DNA of 50,069 bases from the NCBI GenBank assembly GCA_017420535.1, contig JAFOIV010000124.1, positions 1 through 50,069 of the forward strand, read 5' to 3'. The stretch comes from Eubacterium sp. GTDB taxonomy: Bacteria; Bacillota; Clostridia; Lachnospirales; Lachnospiraceae. The translations under genes were made by a program, and so were the position numbers. Below the pieces are notes generated by a model. The model had not been told where the DNA came from and searched no databases. It saw nothing but the letters and a program-made list of their open reading frames with translations. Each line of letters opens with the position of its first letter. The first letter of the stretch is position 1. Below are positions 34,783 to 43,900 of the stretch, piece after piece.

Positions 34783-36141
34783 ATGCATATCAGAATATCA
34801 TCAGAAAGGCTTATACCAGTGAGCTTTTTAATGATAATAATCATTGGAACAATTCTTCTTATGCTTCCATTTTCAAGTGCAACTGGAGAATATACAAATT
34901 TAACAACAGCCCTGTTCACATCTACAACTTCAGTATGTGTGACAGGCCTTGTTGTGGTTGATACATTTTCACATTGGAGCGCCGTAGGACAGGGGATCAT
35001 CCTTGTGCTGGTGCAGATAGGAGGCCTCGGAGTGGTAACACTAGGGGCTTTTATCATGCTTATAGGTAGAAGAAAATTTTCCCTTGAAGATAGAATGATC
35101 CTGGAAGCTTCGCTTAATGTGGAAAGAAGAAAGGGACTGCTTTCTTTTTTGATCAGGATATTTAAAGGCACCTTGTTAGTTGAAGCTATAGGAGCGGTGT
35201 TATATGCCATCAAGCTGGTTCCAATGCATGGAGTAAAGGGAATCTGGGAGTCTGTTTTCCAGTCCGTTTCAGCATTTTGTAATGCGGGAATGGATGTTAT
35301 AGGACCTAACAGTATGATAGATTTCCAGGATTCTAATTATATGATGATCATCACTATGACTTTGATAGTCCTTGGTGGTCTGGGATTTGTAGTGTGGTTT
35401 GATGTGATAGATGGCGTATTAAAGGGAATCAGAAACAAGTTTTCTTTAAGAAGGATCATCAGAAACTTTTCAGAACATACAAAGCTGGTAATCATACTGA
35501 CTATATCACTTCTGTTGATGGGTACAGTTGTAGTCTTTATAGCTGAATATAATAATCCATATACCATCGGTAATATGGGACTGGGAGGAAAGTTAAGAAA
35601 TAGTCTTTTCCAGTCGGTAACATTTAGAACTGCAGGCTTTGCCTCTGTGTCACAGGATAAACTTACTGATTGTTCCTGTCTTGCAGGCTATGTGCTTATG
35701 TTTATTGGTGGATCACCTATAGGTACAGCAGGTGGTGTTAAGACTGTTACTATATTCCTTATATTAATGAATACAAGGTCCTTTGTACGTAACAGAAATG
35801 AAAATGTAGTATTTCGAAGAAGTATTCCAGAGACTCTTATGAGAAAAGCTGCAGCTATTGTATTTGTAAGTTTTTTTGGGGTTATGATAATGACATCTGC
35901 GCTTATTTTTGCAGAAAATATCGGACTGACAGATGCGTTGTATGAGATAGTCAGTGCTCTTGCTACTGTAGGTCTTTCAAGAGGGGTAACTCCTAATCTG
36001 GATACAATAGGAAGACTTATTGTTATAGTCTCCATGTTCCTTGGAAGGATAGGACCTATTTCCATGGCCATCTTCTTCTCAAAGGGAAGCGATTCAGAAA
36101 ATAAGATTAAACACGCAGAAGGTACATTTTACGTTGGATAA
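34783..36141 (+). CDS. ktrB: TrkH/KtrB-type potassium transporter, membrane subunit
   Basis: The 452-residue membrane protein carries four M1-P-M2 repeats with selectivity-filter motifs: TSVCVTGL, FCNAGMD, FRTAGFAS and ATVGLSRG. The single Gly in each filter is characteristic of KtrB/TrkH. Its length is close to Bacillus KtrB (about 445) rather than longer TrkH. It needs the cytosolic RCK ring encoded by the next gene, which starts after 32 bases. A GAGAGGA site precedes the ATG. Potassium (possibly sodium-coupled) uptake is the expected role. Confidence 0.9.
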   Translation: MHIRISSERLIPVSFLMIIIIGTILLMLPFSSATGEYTNLTTALFTSTTSVCVTGLVVVDTFSHWSAVGQGIILVLVQIGGLGVVTLGAFIMLIGRRKFSLEDRMILEASLNVERRKGLLSFLIRIFKGTLLVEAIGAVLYAIKLVPMHGVKGIWESVFQSVSAFCNAGMDVIGPNSMIDFQDSNYMMIITMTLIVLGGLGFVVWFDVIDGVLKGIRNKFSLRRIIRNFSEHTKLVIILTISLLLMGTVVVFIAEYNNPYTIGNMGLGGKLRNSLFQSVTFRTAGFASVSQDKLTDCSCLAGYVLMFIGGSPIGTAGGVKTVTIFLILMNTRSFVRNRNENVVFRRSIPETLMRKAAAIVFVSFFGVMIMTSALIFAENIGLTDALYEIVSALATVGLSRGVTPNLDTIGRLIVIVSMFLGRIGPISMAIFFSKGSDSENKIKHAEGTFYVG

Positions 36142-36173
36142 GTAGTACCGGCTTTAAAGGAGAATAAAAAACT

Positions 36174-36818
36174 ATGAAAAAATCAGTTGCTGTTCTGGGA
36201 CTTGGAAATTACGGAAAAAGTCTTGCAGAAAAACTTTATGACATGGGGGCTGATGTCCTTGTAGTAGATAAAGACGAAAACCTTATAAAAGAATTTTCAT
36301 CAAAATGTTCAGCTGCTATCTGTGCTGATCTTTGTAATGAGGAAGCTGTAGCAGCTCTGGGGTTAAAGAATATGGATGTGGTGATCACATCTGTGGCCAA
36401 GAACCTTACAGCAAGTATCATTGCTGTAGCAGTGGCAAAGGAACAGGGGGTTCCACTTATCATTGCTAAGTCTTCATCAGATCGTATGTCGTCTATTCTT
36501 TTAAGAGTTGGAGCAAACAAGGTTATTGATCCGGAAGAAGAGGGAGGAATCCGTTCAGCCAGGATCTTAATGTCTTCGTCATTTAAAGACTTTTTTGAAT
36601 TAGATGACAATATGTATGTTGTTGAAATGGCACCAAAAAAGGACTGGATAGGTAAAAGCCTTTTGGAACTGGGCCTTCGCAAAACATTAAGTATCAATGT
36701 TATTGCTATTAAGAAAAAAGGCGGATTATGGCAGTTTGTTGATTCAAAGACAAAGTTTGAAGAAGAGAATTCTTTACTTGTAGTTATGGAAAAGAAGGAT
36801 GTTCAAAAACTTAACTGA
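36174..36818 (+). CDS. ktrA: TrkA/KtrA-type potassium-uptake regulatory subunit
   Basis: The 214-residue cytosolic protein has an N-terminal RCK nucleotide-binding domain (VAVLGLGNYGKSLAEKL, then VVDKDE and ADLCNEE) and a C-terminal RCK_C domain (about 145-214) with KDWIGKSLLELGLRKTLSINVIAIKKKG. It forms the octameric ring that gates KtrB by ATP/ADP or NAD(H). A single RCK unit fits KtrA rather than the double TrkA of enterobacteria. An AAGGAG site precedes the start. Confidence 0.9.
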   Translation: MKKSVAVLGLGNYGKSLAEKLYDMGADVLVVDKDENLIKEFSSKCSAAICADLCNEEAVAALGLKNMDVVITSVAKNLTASIIAVAVAKEQGVPLIIAKSSSDRMSSILLRVGANKVIDPEEEGGIRSARILMSSSFKDFFELDDNMYVVEMAPKKDWIGKSLLELGLRKTLSINVIAIKKKGGLWQFVDSKTKFEEENSLLVVMEKKDVQKLN

Positions 36819-36860
36819 TGCTGATCATGGAAAATAAGACTTTAGTTAAAGGGGTTATGT

Positions 36861-37664
36861 ATGGATATAAGATTAGAAGTTCTTTCTCCTGATGACAGAG
36901 AGCAGTTTATTAAAGATAATCAGGATGCATTTAATTATGGAGCTTTAGAAGAGTTTGGATTAAGAGATGACCATTTTGAAGATGATGGACAGATCATTTC
37001 TAAAGAAACTATAGAAGCTTCTATTGATGGTGAAAATGCCATTACCTACCGCATTATGCAAGGGAATGATAAGGTAGGCGGAGTTATCATAAGAACAGAG
37101 AAGAATGTGGGAGAGCTTGAGATCCTTTTTGTTTCTCCTCATATTCATAGCAAAGGCGTTGGTTATAAAGCCTGGTGTGAAGTTGAGAGACTTCATCCGG
37201 ATATTAAAGTCTGGACTACGGTGACTCCATATTTTGAACAGAGAAATATACATTTTTACGTGAATAGATGTGGATTTAAGATTGTTGAATTCTATAATGC
37301 CCATCACCTGGATCCAAATGATACTGATAGAGTTGACGAGTTAAATGATCAGTTCCCGGATGGAATGTTTAAGTTTGAGAAAAGAATAGATTCTGAACAG
37401 ATCGAACGTATTAAGCGTTATGAGATGATGATGAATGACGCCCTTCTTCTTCTTGAGGAAAAAGATTTCAGATATGAGGAAAGATTAAAAAGACTTATCC
37501 AATCTCTTTCTGATTATTATTCAAGTGGTGAATGGAGAAATGACTTTAGAGATGATGAGGCAGGCAGGCTGCCTAAGGATTTAAAACGTGGAGTCCTTTC
37601 TGAAGATGGTCTTTATAATCTATTTGAAAGATATAAAGAAGAGTATGACGAACAAATGTTCTAA
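36861..37664 (+). CDS. GNAT acetyltransferase fused to a DUF4298 domain
   Basis: The 267-residue protein has two parts. Residues about 1-170 form a GNAT-type N-acetyltransferase (VGGVIIRTEKNVGELEILFVSPHIHSKGVGYKAWCEVERL, then RNIHFYVNRCGFKIVEFYN). Residues about 183-267 match the small DUF4298 family, with ERIKRYEMMMNDALLLLEE, DYYSSGEWRNDF, DDEAGRLPKDLKRGVLSEDGLYNLFE. DUF4298 proteins usually stand alone. The acetyl acceptor is unknown. The start has AAAGGGG about six bases upstream. It lies 42 bases after ktrA and is closed by its own terminator. Confidence 0.82.
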   Translation: MDIRLEVLSPDDREQFIKDNQDAFNYGALEEFGLRDDHFEDDGQIISKETIEASIDGENAITYRIMQGNDKVGGVIIRTEKNVGELEILFVSPHIHSKGVGYKAWCEVERLHPDIKVWTTVTPYFEQRNIHFYVNRCGFKIVEFYNAHHLDPNDTDRVDELNDQFPDGMFKFEKRIDSEQIERIKRYEMMMNDALLLLEEKDFRYEERLKRLIQSLSDYYSSGEWRNDFRDDEAGRLPKDLKRGVLSEDGLYNLFERYKEEYDEQMF

Positions 37665-37686
37665 ATTATATAGACTAAAGATATGA

Positions 37687-37722
37687 GAAATGGTATACTT
37701 AAAAAGCATACCATTTTTTATT
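37687..37722 (+). terminator. Terminator after the GNAT gene
   Basis: AAATGGTAT pairs with ATACCATTT around a loop of ACTTAAAAAGC, followed by T-rich TTTTTATTT. Confidence 0.8.
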
Positions 37723-37785
37723 TACCTAAATAGTAAACATTTAGATAGTAAATATTTATTAGGATCTATATTTGAGGATATATAC

Positions 37786-39777
37786 ATGGATTTCGAACTT
37801 CATTCAGAATTTCAACCCACGGGAGATCAACCGGAGGCTATAAAGGAAATAGTGCAGGGATATAAAGCAGGGCTTAAGAAACAGACTTTGCTTGGAGTTA
37901 CTGGTTCTGGTAAGACTTTTACTATGGCCAATGTAATTAAGGAGATCAATAAACCTACCCTTATCATATCACATAATAAGACCCTGGCGGCTCAGCTTTA
38001 TGGAGAGATGAAGGAATTCTTTCCGGAAAATGCTGTTGAGTATTTTGTCAGTTATTATGATTATTATCAGCCAGAGGCCTATGTTCCTTCTACAGATACA
38101 TATATTGCAAAGGATTCTGCAGTAAATGATGAGATTGATAAACTCCGTCATTCAGCCACTGCGGCTCTTATAGACAGGAAAGATGTTATTGTTGTAGCCT
38201 CGGTTTCCTGTATCTATGGAATCGGAAATCCTGAGGATTATAAGCAGATGATGCTTTCTCTAAGGCCAGGAATGCAGATGGATAGAGATGAATTGATCGG
38301 TCGTCTTGTGGATATGCAGTATTCAAGAAATGAGATGGATTTTAAACGAAGTACCTTTAGAGTTAAAGGTGATGTTTTAGATATCATTCCGGCTAATACC
38401 AATGAAGATGCAGTAAGAATTGAATTCTTCGGAGATGAGATAGACAGGATCTCGGAATTTGATCCTCTTACGGGAGAATTAAAGAGAAATGTTAATTTCT
38501 CATGCATATTCCCGGCTTCATTTTACGTTATACCTCAGGATAAGATGGGGAAAGCTATTGAAGAGATAGAAGAGGAATTAGAGGAGAGAGTTGCATATTT
38601 TAAGGCTCATGATAAACTCCTTGAGGCTCAGAGAATTAAAGAAAGAACAGAATTTGATATTGAAATGTTAAGGGAGACGGGCTTTTGCTCTGGAATCGAG
38701 AATTATACCAGGATACTGGCCGGAGGAAAGCCGGGAGAAGCTCCTGCCACTCTTATGGATTTTTTTGGTGATGATTATCTTATCATTGTGGATGAATCCC
38801 ATATCACTCTGCCTCAGGTGAGAGGTATGTTTGGTGGTAATAAGGCAAGAAAGCAGACTCTTATTGATTATGGCTTCAGACTTCCTTCGGCAATGGATAA
38901 CAGACCCCTTAATTTTGAAGAGTTTGAAGAGAGGGTTGATAAGATCCTTTATGTATCAGCTACTCCTGCTCAATACGAGAAAGATACTGAAGAAAACAGG
39001 GCAGAGCAGATCATAAGACCTACGGGGCTTCTTGATCCAAAGATAGAAGTTCGTCCTGTAGAAGGACAGATCGATGACCTTTATTCTGAGATAAAGAAGG
39101 AGACCGAGGCAGGAAATAAAGTTCTGGTAACAACTCTTACAAAGAGGATGGCGGAAGAACTTACGGATTATCTCAGGGGACTTGATATTAAGGTTAAATA
39201 TCTTCATTCGGATATTGATACTCTTGAAAGAATTGAGATCGTAAGAGATCTGCGTATGGGAGTATTTGATGTGCTGGTTGGAATCAATCTCCTTCGAGAA
39301 GGTATGGATATTCCGGAGATTACTCTTGTGGCTATCCTTGATGCTGATAAGGAAGGCTTCCTTCGTAATGAAACTTCTCTTGTGCAGACTATAGGCAGAG
39401 CTGCCAGAAATGTTGGCGGTCACGTTATAATGTATGCCGATACAATGACAGATTCCATGAAGGCGGCAATAACCGAGACTGAAAGAAGAAGAGCCCTGCA
39501 GCAGCGGTACAATGAAGAACATGGCATAACACCGCAGACCATAAAAAAAGCTGTAAGAGAACTGATATCTACTAGTGTAGTGGATGAAAATTCCAAGGGA
39601 AGAGAAAGATATTCAAAGGATCCGGATAGTATGAATAAGAAGGATCTTAAGAAAGAGATAGAAAGACTTTCTAAGAAGATGAACCAGGCAGCGGTAGAGC
39701 TTAATTTTGAATTTGCAGCCAAATTAAGAGATGAGATTAAAGAACTTAAAGAAACTCTTAGAGATTTAGGTGATTAA
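37786..39777 (+). CDS. uvrB: UvrABC excinuclease subunit B
   Basis: UvrB verifies DNA damage and nucleates incision. The 663-residue protein has Walker A GVTGSGKT (37-44), the damage-probing beta-hairpin [12 protein letters not shown], the DESH box region [12 protein letters not shown], the helicase motifs [14 protein letters not shown] and [12 protein letters not shown], and a C-terminal UVR motif (about 622-660) for UvrC. The start at 37786 was chosen because it gives the classic [16 protein letters not shown]-terminus; a longer frame from 37690 overlaps the preceding terminator. No LexA-type SOS box is evident upstream; the gap holds a TAGTAAAYATTTA direct repeat instead. Confidence 0.95.
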   Translation: MDFELHSEFQPTGDQPEAIKEIVQGYKAGLKKQTLLGVTGSGKTFTMANVIKEINKPTLIISHNKTLAAQLYGEMKEFFPENAVEYFVSYYDYYQPEAYVPSTDTYIAKDSAVNDEIDKLRHSATAALIDRKDVIVVASVSCIYGIGNPEDYKQMMLSLRPGMQMDRDELIGRLVDMQYSRNEMDFKRSTFRVKGDVLDIIPANTNEDAVRIEFFGDEIDRISEFDPLTGELKRNVNFSCIFPASFYVIPQDKMGKAIEEIEEELEERVAYFKAHDKLLEAQRIKERTEFDIEMLRETGFCSGIENYTRILAGGKPGEAPATLMDFFGDDYLIIVDESHITLPQVRGMFGGNKARKQTLIDYGFRLPSAMDNRPLNFEEFEERVDKILYVSATPAQYEKDTEENRAEQIIRPTGLLDPKIEVRPVEGQIDDLYSEIKKETEAGNKVLVTTLTKRMAEELTDYLRGLDIKVKYLHSDIDTLERIEIVRDLRMGVFDVLVGINLLREGMDIPEITLVAILDADKEGFLRNETSLVQTIGRAARNVGGHVIMYADTMTDSMKAAITETERRRALQQRYNEEHGITPQTIKKAVRELISTSVVDENSKGRERYSKDPDSMNKKDLKKEIERLSKKMNQAAVELNFEFAAKLRDEIKELKETLRDLGD

Positions 39778-39778
39778 T

Positions 39779-42610
39779 ATGAGCGATATTAAATATATAA
39801 CAATAAAAGGGGCGAAGGAGCACAATCTTAAGAATGTGGATCTTAAGATCCCTCGCAATAAATTCATAGTATTTACCGGACTTTCAGGTTCAGGTAAATC
39901 CTCCCTTGCATTTGATACCATTTATGCTGAAGGACAGAGAAGATATGTAGAATCACTTTCTTCCTATGCGAGAATGTTTTTGGGGCAGTCGGATAAGCCG
40001 GATGTTGAGAAGATAGATGGCCTTTCTCCTGCAATATCCATTGATCAGAAATCCACCAACAGAAATCCTCGTTCTACAGTAGGAACAGTAACAGAAATCT
40101 ATGATTATCTGAGACTTCTCTATGCAAGAGTTGGTATCCCTCATTGTCCAAAGTGTGGCAAAGTTATTGAGAGACAGACTGTGGACCAGATGGTGGATAA
40201 GATCAAGGAATTGCCTGAGAGGACTAAATTCCAGGTTCTTGCGCCGGTGGTAAGAGGAAGAAAGGGTGAACATGAGAAGGTTATCAGCCTGGCCAAGAAA
40301 AATGGCTTTGTAAGGGCTATGATCGACGGGGTAATGTACACCTTTGATGAAGAGATTAAACTTGAGAAGAATAAAAAACATAATATCGATATCGTAATAG
40401 ACCGACTTGCCATGAGGGATGATATTGATATACGACTTGCAGGTTCTATAGAGACTGCTCTTAAATTATCAGATGGCCTTGTAAAGATCGATGTTATAGA
40501 GGGGGAAACAATGCTTTTCTCCGACAGCTTCTCCTGTCCGGATTGCGGCATTTCCATTGATGAGATAGAACCAAGAAGTTTTTCTTTTAATAATCCTTTC
40601 GGAGCTTGTCCTGTATGTACAGGTCTTGGCTTTAAGAGGGAATTTGATGCGGACCTTATGATACCGGATAAGTCTCTTTCCATTAACGAAGGAGCAATAG
40701 CTGTTATGGGCTGGGCTTCAAGCAATGATAAGAAGAGCTTTGGTCATGCATTATTTGAGGCTCTTGCAGAGACTTATAATTTTTCACTGGATACGCCATT
40801 TAAAGATCTTTCTGAGGAAGCAAAAGATGTGATAATAAATGGTACTCATGGTAAGAATATAAAAATCCATTATAACTCAGACAGGGTTAAGAGAAGTACC
40901 TTCGTGCATCCATTTGAAGGATTAATAAAGAATGTACATGATAGATACAATATGACAAATTCAGAAAATATGAAGGCGGAATATGAAAGCTATATGACAT
41001 TTACTCCTTGTGAAGCCTGCCATGGTATGAGACTTAAGCCGGAATCTCTGGCAGTTACAGTAGCTGGAAAGAATATCTATGAGGTGACAGAACTTCCTAT
41101 TGGGGAATTAGAAGGCTTTATTAAAGGCTTAAATCTGGATGAAAGACAGAAACTGATCGGCGGGCAGATCGTAAATGAGATTCATGCCAGACTTAAATTC
41201 ATGGTGGATGTAGGGCTTAATTATCTTACTTTAAGCAGAGCCACATCGACTCTTTCAGGAGGAGAGGCCCAGCGAATCAGATTAGCGACTCAGATCGGAT
41301 CAGGACTTGTGGGAGTAACCTATATCCTTGATGAACCTTCCATCGGTCTGCACCAGAGAGATAATGATAAGCTTATAGGTTCTCTTAAAAGATTAAGAGA
41401 CCTGGGAAATACTCTTATTGTGGTTGAACATGATGAAGATACCATGAGAGAGGCTGACTATATCGTTGATATAGGACCTGGAGCTGGTGTAAATGGAGGA
41501 GAGGTTGTTGCCGCAGGTAAGATAGAGGACATTACAAAATGTCCGGAATCTATCACCGGCAAGTATCTTTCTCATGAATTAAAGATAGAAGTACCAAAAG
41601 AAAGAAGAGAGCCAAGGGGATTCCTTAGTATAAAGGGCGCAAGAGAGAATAACTTAAAGAATATAGATGTGGATGTTCCTATTGGAGTATTTACCTGCGT
41701 AACAGGAGTATCTGGTTCAGGAAAGAGTTCTCTTATCAATGAGATCCTTAAAAAGAGGCTTTTGAGAGACCTTAACCGGGCTCGTATCAAACCGGGTAAG
41801 TGTGATGACATCACAGGCTATGAAGAGCTTGATAAGATAATAGATATAGATCAGTCTCCTATAGGGCGTACTCCAAGATCAAACCCGGCCACTTATACTG
41901 GGGTGTTTGATCATATCAGAGATCTTTTTGCTTCTTCAAGAGATGCAAAGACTCTTGGGTATTCCAAGGGGAGGTTTTCTTTTAATGTGTCTGGAGGAAG
42001 GTGCGAGGCTTGTAAAGGTGACGGAATAATTAAGATTGAAATGCATTTCCTTCCGGATATCTATGTTCCTTGCGAAGTCTGCCATGGAAAGAGATATAAT
42101 CGTGAAACCCTTGAAGTAAGATATAAGGGTAAGAATATCTATGAAGTACTGGATATGACAGTGGATGAGGCGGTAGATTTCTTTTCTAGCGTTCCAAGCG
42201 TTTATAGAAAGGTTAAGACTCTTCAGGAAGTTGGTCTTGGCTATATTAAACTGGGACAGCCATCAACTACTCTTTCGGGAGGAGAAGCTCAACGAATCAA
42301 ACTGGCTACAGAGCTTTCAAGAAGAAGTACCGGAAGGACTATATATGTTTTAGATGAACCTACCACAGGACTTCACTTTGCGGATGTTCAAAAACTGCTG
42401 GATATATTACAGAAACTAACTGAAGCAGGAAATACAGTGGTTGTCATTGAACATAATCTGGATGTGATTAAGCAGGCAGATTATATAATAGATATGGGGC
42501 CGGAAGGTGGATCAGGCGGAGGAACTGTGATCGCTACAGGAACTCCTGAAGAAGTGGCTAAAGTTAAAAAGTCACATACCGGAGAGTATCTAAAGAGATA
42601 TCTTAAGTAA
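39779..42610 (+). CDS. uvrA: UvrABC excinuclease subunit A
   Basis: UvrA is the damage-sensing ABC ATPase that loads UvrB. The 943-residue protein has two ATPase halves: Walker [10 protein letters not shown] (about 31-39) and GVSGSGKSS in the second, two LSGGEAQRI signatures, and zinc-binding CxxC pairs (CPKC; CPDC/CPVC; CEAC...CEVC). The start is the ATG at 39779, one base after the uvrB stop codon; an in-frame GTG at 39770 overlaps uvrB and would add three residues. The uvrB-uvrA pairing gives co-expression. Confidence 0.96.
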   Translation: MSDIKYITIKGAKEHNLKNVDLKIPRNKFIVFTGLSGSGKSSLAFDTIYAEGQRRYVESLSSYARMFLGQSDKPDVEKIDGLSPAISIDQKSTNRNPRSTVGTVTEIYDYLRLLYARVGIPHCPKCGKVIERQTVDQMVDKIKELPERTKFQVLAPVVRGRKGEHEKVISLAKKNGFVRAMIDGVMYTFDEEIKLEKNKKHNIDIVIDRLAMRDDIDIRLAGSIETALKLSDGLVKIDVIEGETMLFSDSFSCPDCGISIDEIEPRSFSFNNPFGACPVCTGLGFKREFDADLMIPDKSLSINEGAIAVMGWASSNDKKSFGHALFEALAETYNFSLDTPFKDLSEEAKDVIINGTHGKNIKIHYNSDRVKRSTFVHPFEGLIKNVHDRYNMTNSENMKAEYESYMTFTPCEACHGMRLKPESLAVTVAGKNIYEVTELPIGELEGFIKGLNLDERQKLIGGQIVNEIHARLKFMVDVGLNYLTLSRATSTLSGGEAQRIRLATQIGSGLVGVTYILDEPSIGLHQRDNDKLIGSLKRLRDLGNTLIVVEHDEDTMREADYIVDIGPGAGVNGGEVVAAGKIEDITKCPESITGKYLSHELKIEVPKERREPRGFLSIKGARENNLKNIDVDVPIGVFTCVTGVSGSGKSSLINEILKKRLLRDLNRARIKPGKCDDITGYEELDKIIDIDQSPIGRTPRSNPATYTGVFDHIRDLFASSRDAKTLGYSKGRFSFNVSGGRCEACKGDGIIKIEMHFLPDIYVPCEVCHGKRYNRETLEVRYKGKNIYEVLDMTVDEAVDFFSSVPSVYRKVKTLQEVGLGYIKLGQPSTTLSGGEAQRIKLATELSRRSTGRTIYVLDEPTTGLHFADVQKLLDILQKLTEAGNTVVVIEHNLDVIKQADYIIDMGPEGGSGGGTVIATGTPEEVAKVKKSHTGEYLKRYLK

Positions 42611-42667
42611 ATGGTTTAAGTGATTATCTTGGATAAATTTCAAAAAAATAGAATGATTGAATGATTT

Positions 42668-42715
42668 AAATCCTTTTCTGGAATCGGTTTTTCTGGAAAA
42701 GGATTTTTTCTTTTT
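42668..42715 (+). terminator. Terminator after uvrA
   Basis: AAATCCTTTTC pairs with GAAAAGGATTT around a TGGAATCGGTTTTTCTG loop and is followed by T-rich TTTCTTTTTG. Confidence 0.85.
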
Positions 42716-42904
42716 GTTAAAGTGAATATTTGTTAAAAAGGGACAATGGTGAAAAGTGTGTGTCAAAAGTGTGACTGAAAAAATCAAAACTTTTTGAGAG
42801 AGTATAGTGGGGCTATGCAAGTAGTATAGTTCACATGCTAAAAAAATGAGTGTATATATGCATGATGCACAAAGAAATTTGAAAAATTTTGGATAGATGG
42901 TTGA

Positions 42905-42933
42905 TTGAATGTGACCGATTATGAGCGTATACT
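42905..42933 (+). promoter_or_regulatory. Promoter of the fru/pts operon
   Basis: TTGAAT (42905-42910), 17-base spacer, TATACT (42928-42933). An AAGGAGG ribosome site follows at about 42952, before the ATG at 42968. Confidence 0.7.
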
Positions 42934-42967
42934 TTCAGTATGATCATATATAAGGAGGTACTAGGGA

Positions 42968-43873
42968 ATGATTTATACGGTTACTTTTAATCCTTCATTG
43001 GATTACATAGTTACTGTAGATGACTTTAAGCTTGGGCTTACAAATCGCACGACCACTGAGCTTATGCTACCGGGGGGGAAAGGCATCAATGTTTCAATAG
43101 TATTATCAAATCTTGGGGTGAAGAATACCGCATTTTATTTTTCAGCTGGTTTTATTGGAGAAGAAATCACAAGAAGAATTAAAGAAAGCGGAATAAATGC
43201 AGATTTTATCCGAGTAGAGAAGGGAAATTCACGCATTAATCTCAAATTAAAGTCCATTGACGGTACTGAGATAAATGGCATGGGGCCAGATATCACAAAA
43301 GATAATGTTGAAGAATTGATGAAGAAACTTGATCAGGTAACAAGAGGAGATATCCTGGTTCTTGCAGGAAGCATTCCATCTTCAATGCCTGATTCAATTT
43401 ATAGTGACATCATGGAAAGACTTGAAAACCGCGGAGTAAAGATAGTGGTTGATGCAACAAAAGATCTGCTGCTGAATGTACTTAAATTTAAGCCATTTCT
43501 TATTAAGCCAAATAACCATGAACTTGGAGATATCTTTGGAGTGGAATTAAAGACCAGAGAAAGCGTAATTCCATATGCAAAGAAACTTCAGGAAATGGGG
43601 GCTAAGAATGTGGTGGTTTCAATGGCAGGTGAAGGCGCTGTTCTCATCGGTTCAGATGGTTCAGTAGTGATGTCAGAGGCGCCTAAAGGAACATTAGTAA
43701 ATGGTGTTGGTGCAGGTGACTCAATGGTAGCCGGGTTTATCGCTGGATGGCTCCAGGACGGAAAGCTTGAGAGAGCATTTAAGATGGGACTTGCTGCTGG
43801 TTCAGCAAGTGCTTTTTCGGAATATCTCGCAACAAAAGAAGAAGTAATGGAGATATACAATTCGATAGCTTAG
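42968..43873 (+). CDS. fruK: 1-phosphofructokinase
   Basis: FruK phosphorylates fructose-1-phosphate, the PTS product, to fructose-1,6-bisphosphate. The 301-residue PfkB-family kinase has the N-terminal MIYTVTFNPSLDYIV, the substrate motif LPGGKGINVS (about 34-43), and the catalytic GVGAGDSMVAGF near 245-256 with Asp as base. 1-PFK is favoured over 6-PFK or tagatose kinase because fruA follows after 27 bases. Confidence 0.93.
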   Translation: MIYTVTFNPSLDYIVTVDDFKLGLTNRTTTELMLPGGKGINVSIVLSNLGVKNTAFYFSAGFIGEEITRRIKESGINADFIRVEKGNSRINLKLKSIDGTEINGMGPDITKDNVEELMKKLDQVTRGDILVLAGSIPSSMPDSIYSDIMERLENRGVKIVVDATKDLLLNVLKFKPFLIKPNNHELGDIFGVELKTRESVIPYAKKLQEMGAKNVVVSMAGEGAVLIGSDGSVVMSEAPKGTLVNGVGAGDSMVAGFIAGWLQDGKLERAFKMGLAAGSASAFSEYLATKEEVMEIYNSIA

Positions 43874-43900
43874 GCAGGAAATAAATAAGGAGGAAGAAAT

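Larger units (their letters stand above)
42611..42967. other. 357-base gap before the fructose PTS operon
   Basis: After the uvrA terminator it holds AAAAGTGTG-type direct repeats (42754-42776), a perfect TCAAAA-CT-TTTTGA palindrome (42784-42797), two TATAGT elements near 42800-42830, and the promoter at 42905-42933. TGTGAC occurs at 42772 and 42910. No gene was found. These are plausible regulator sites for the operon, perhaps for its own DeoR-type protein. Confidence 0.5.
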
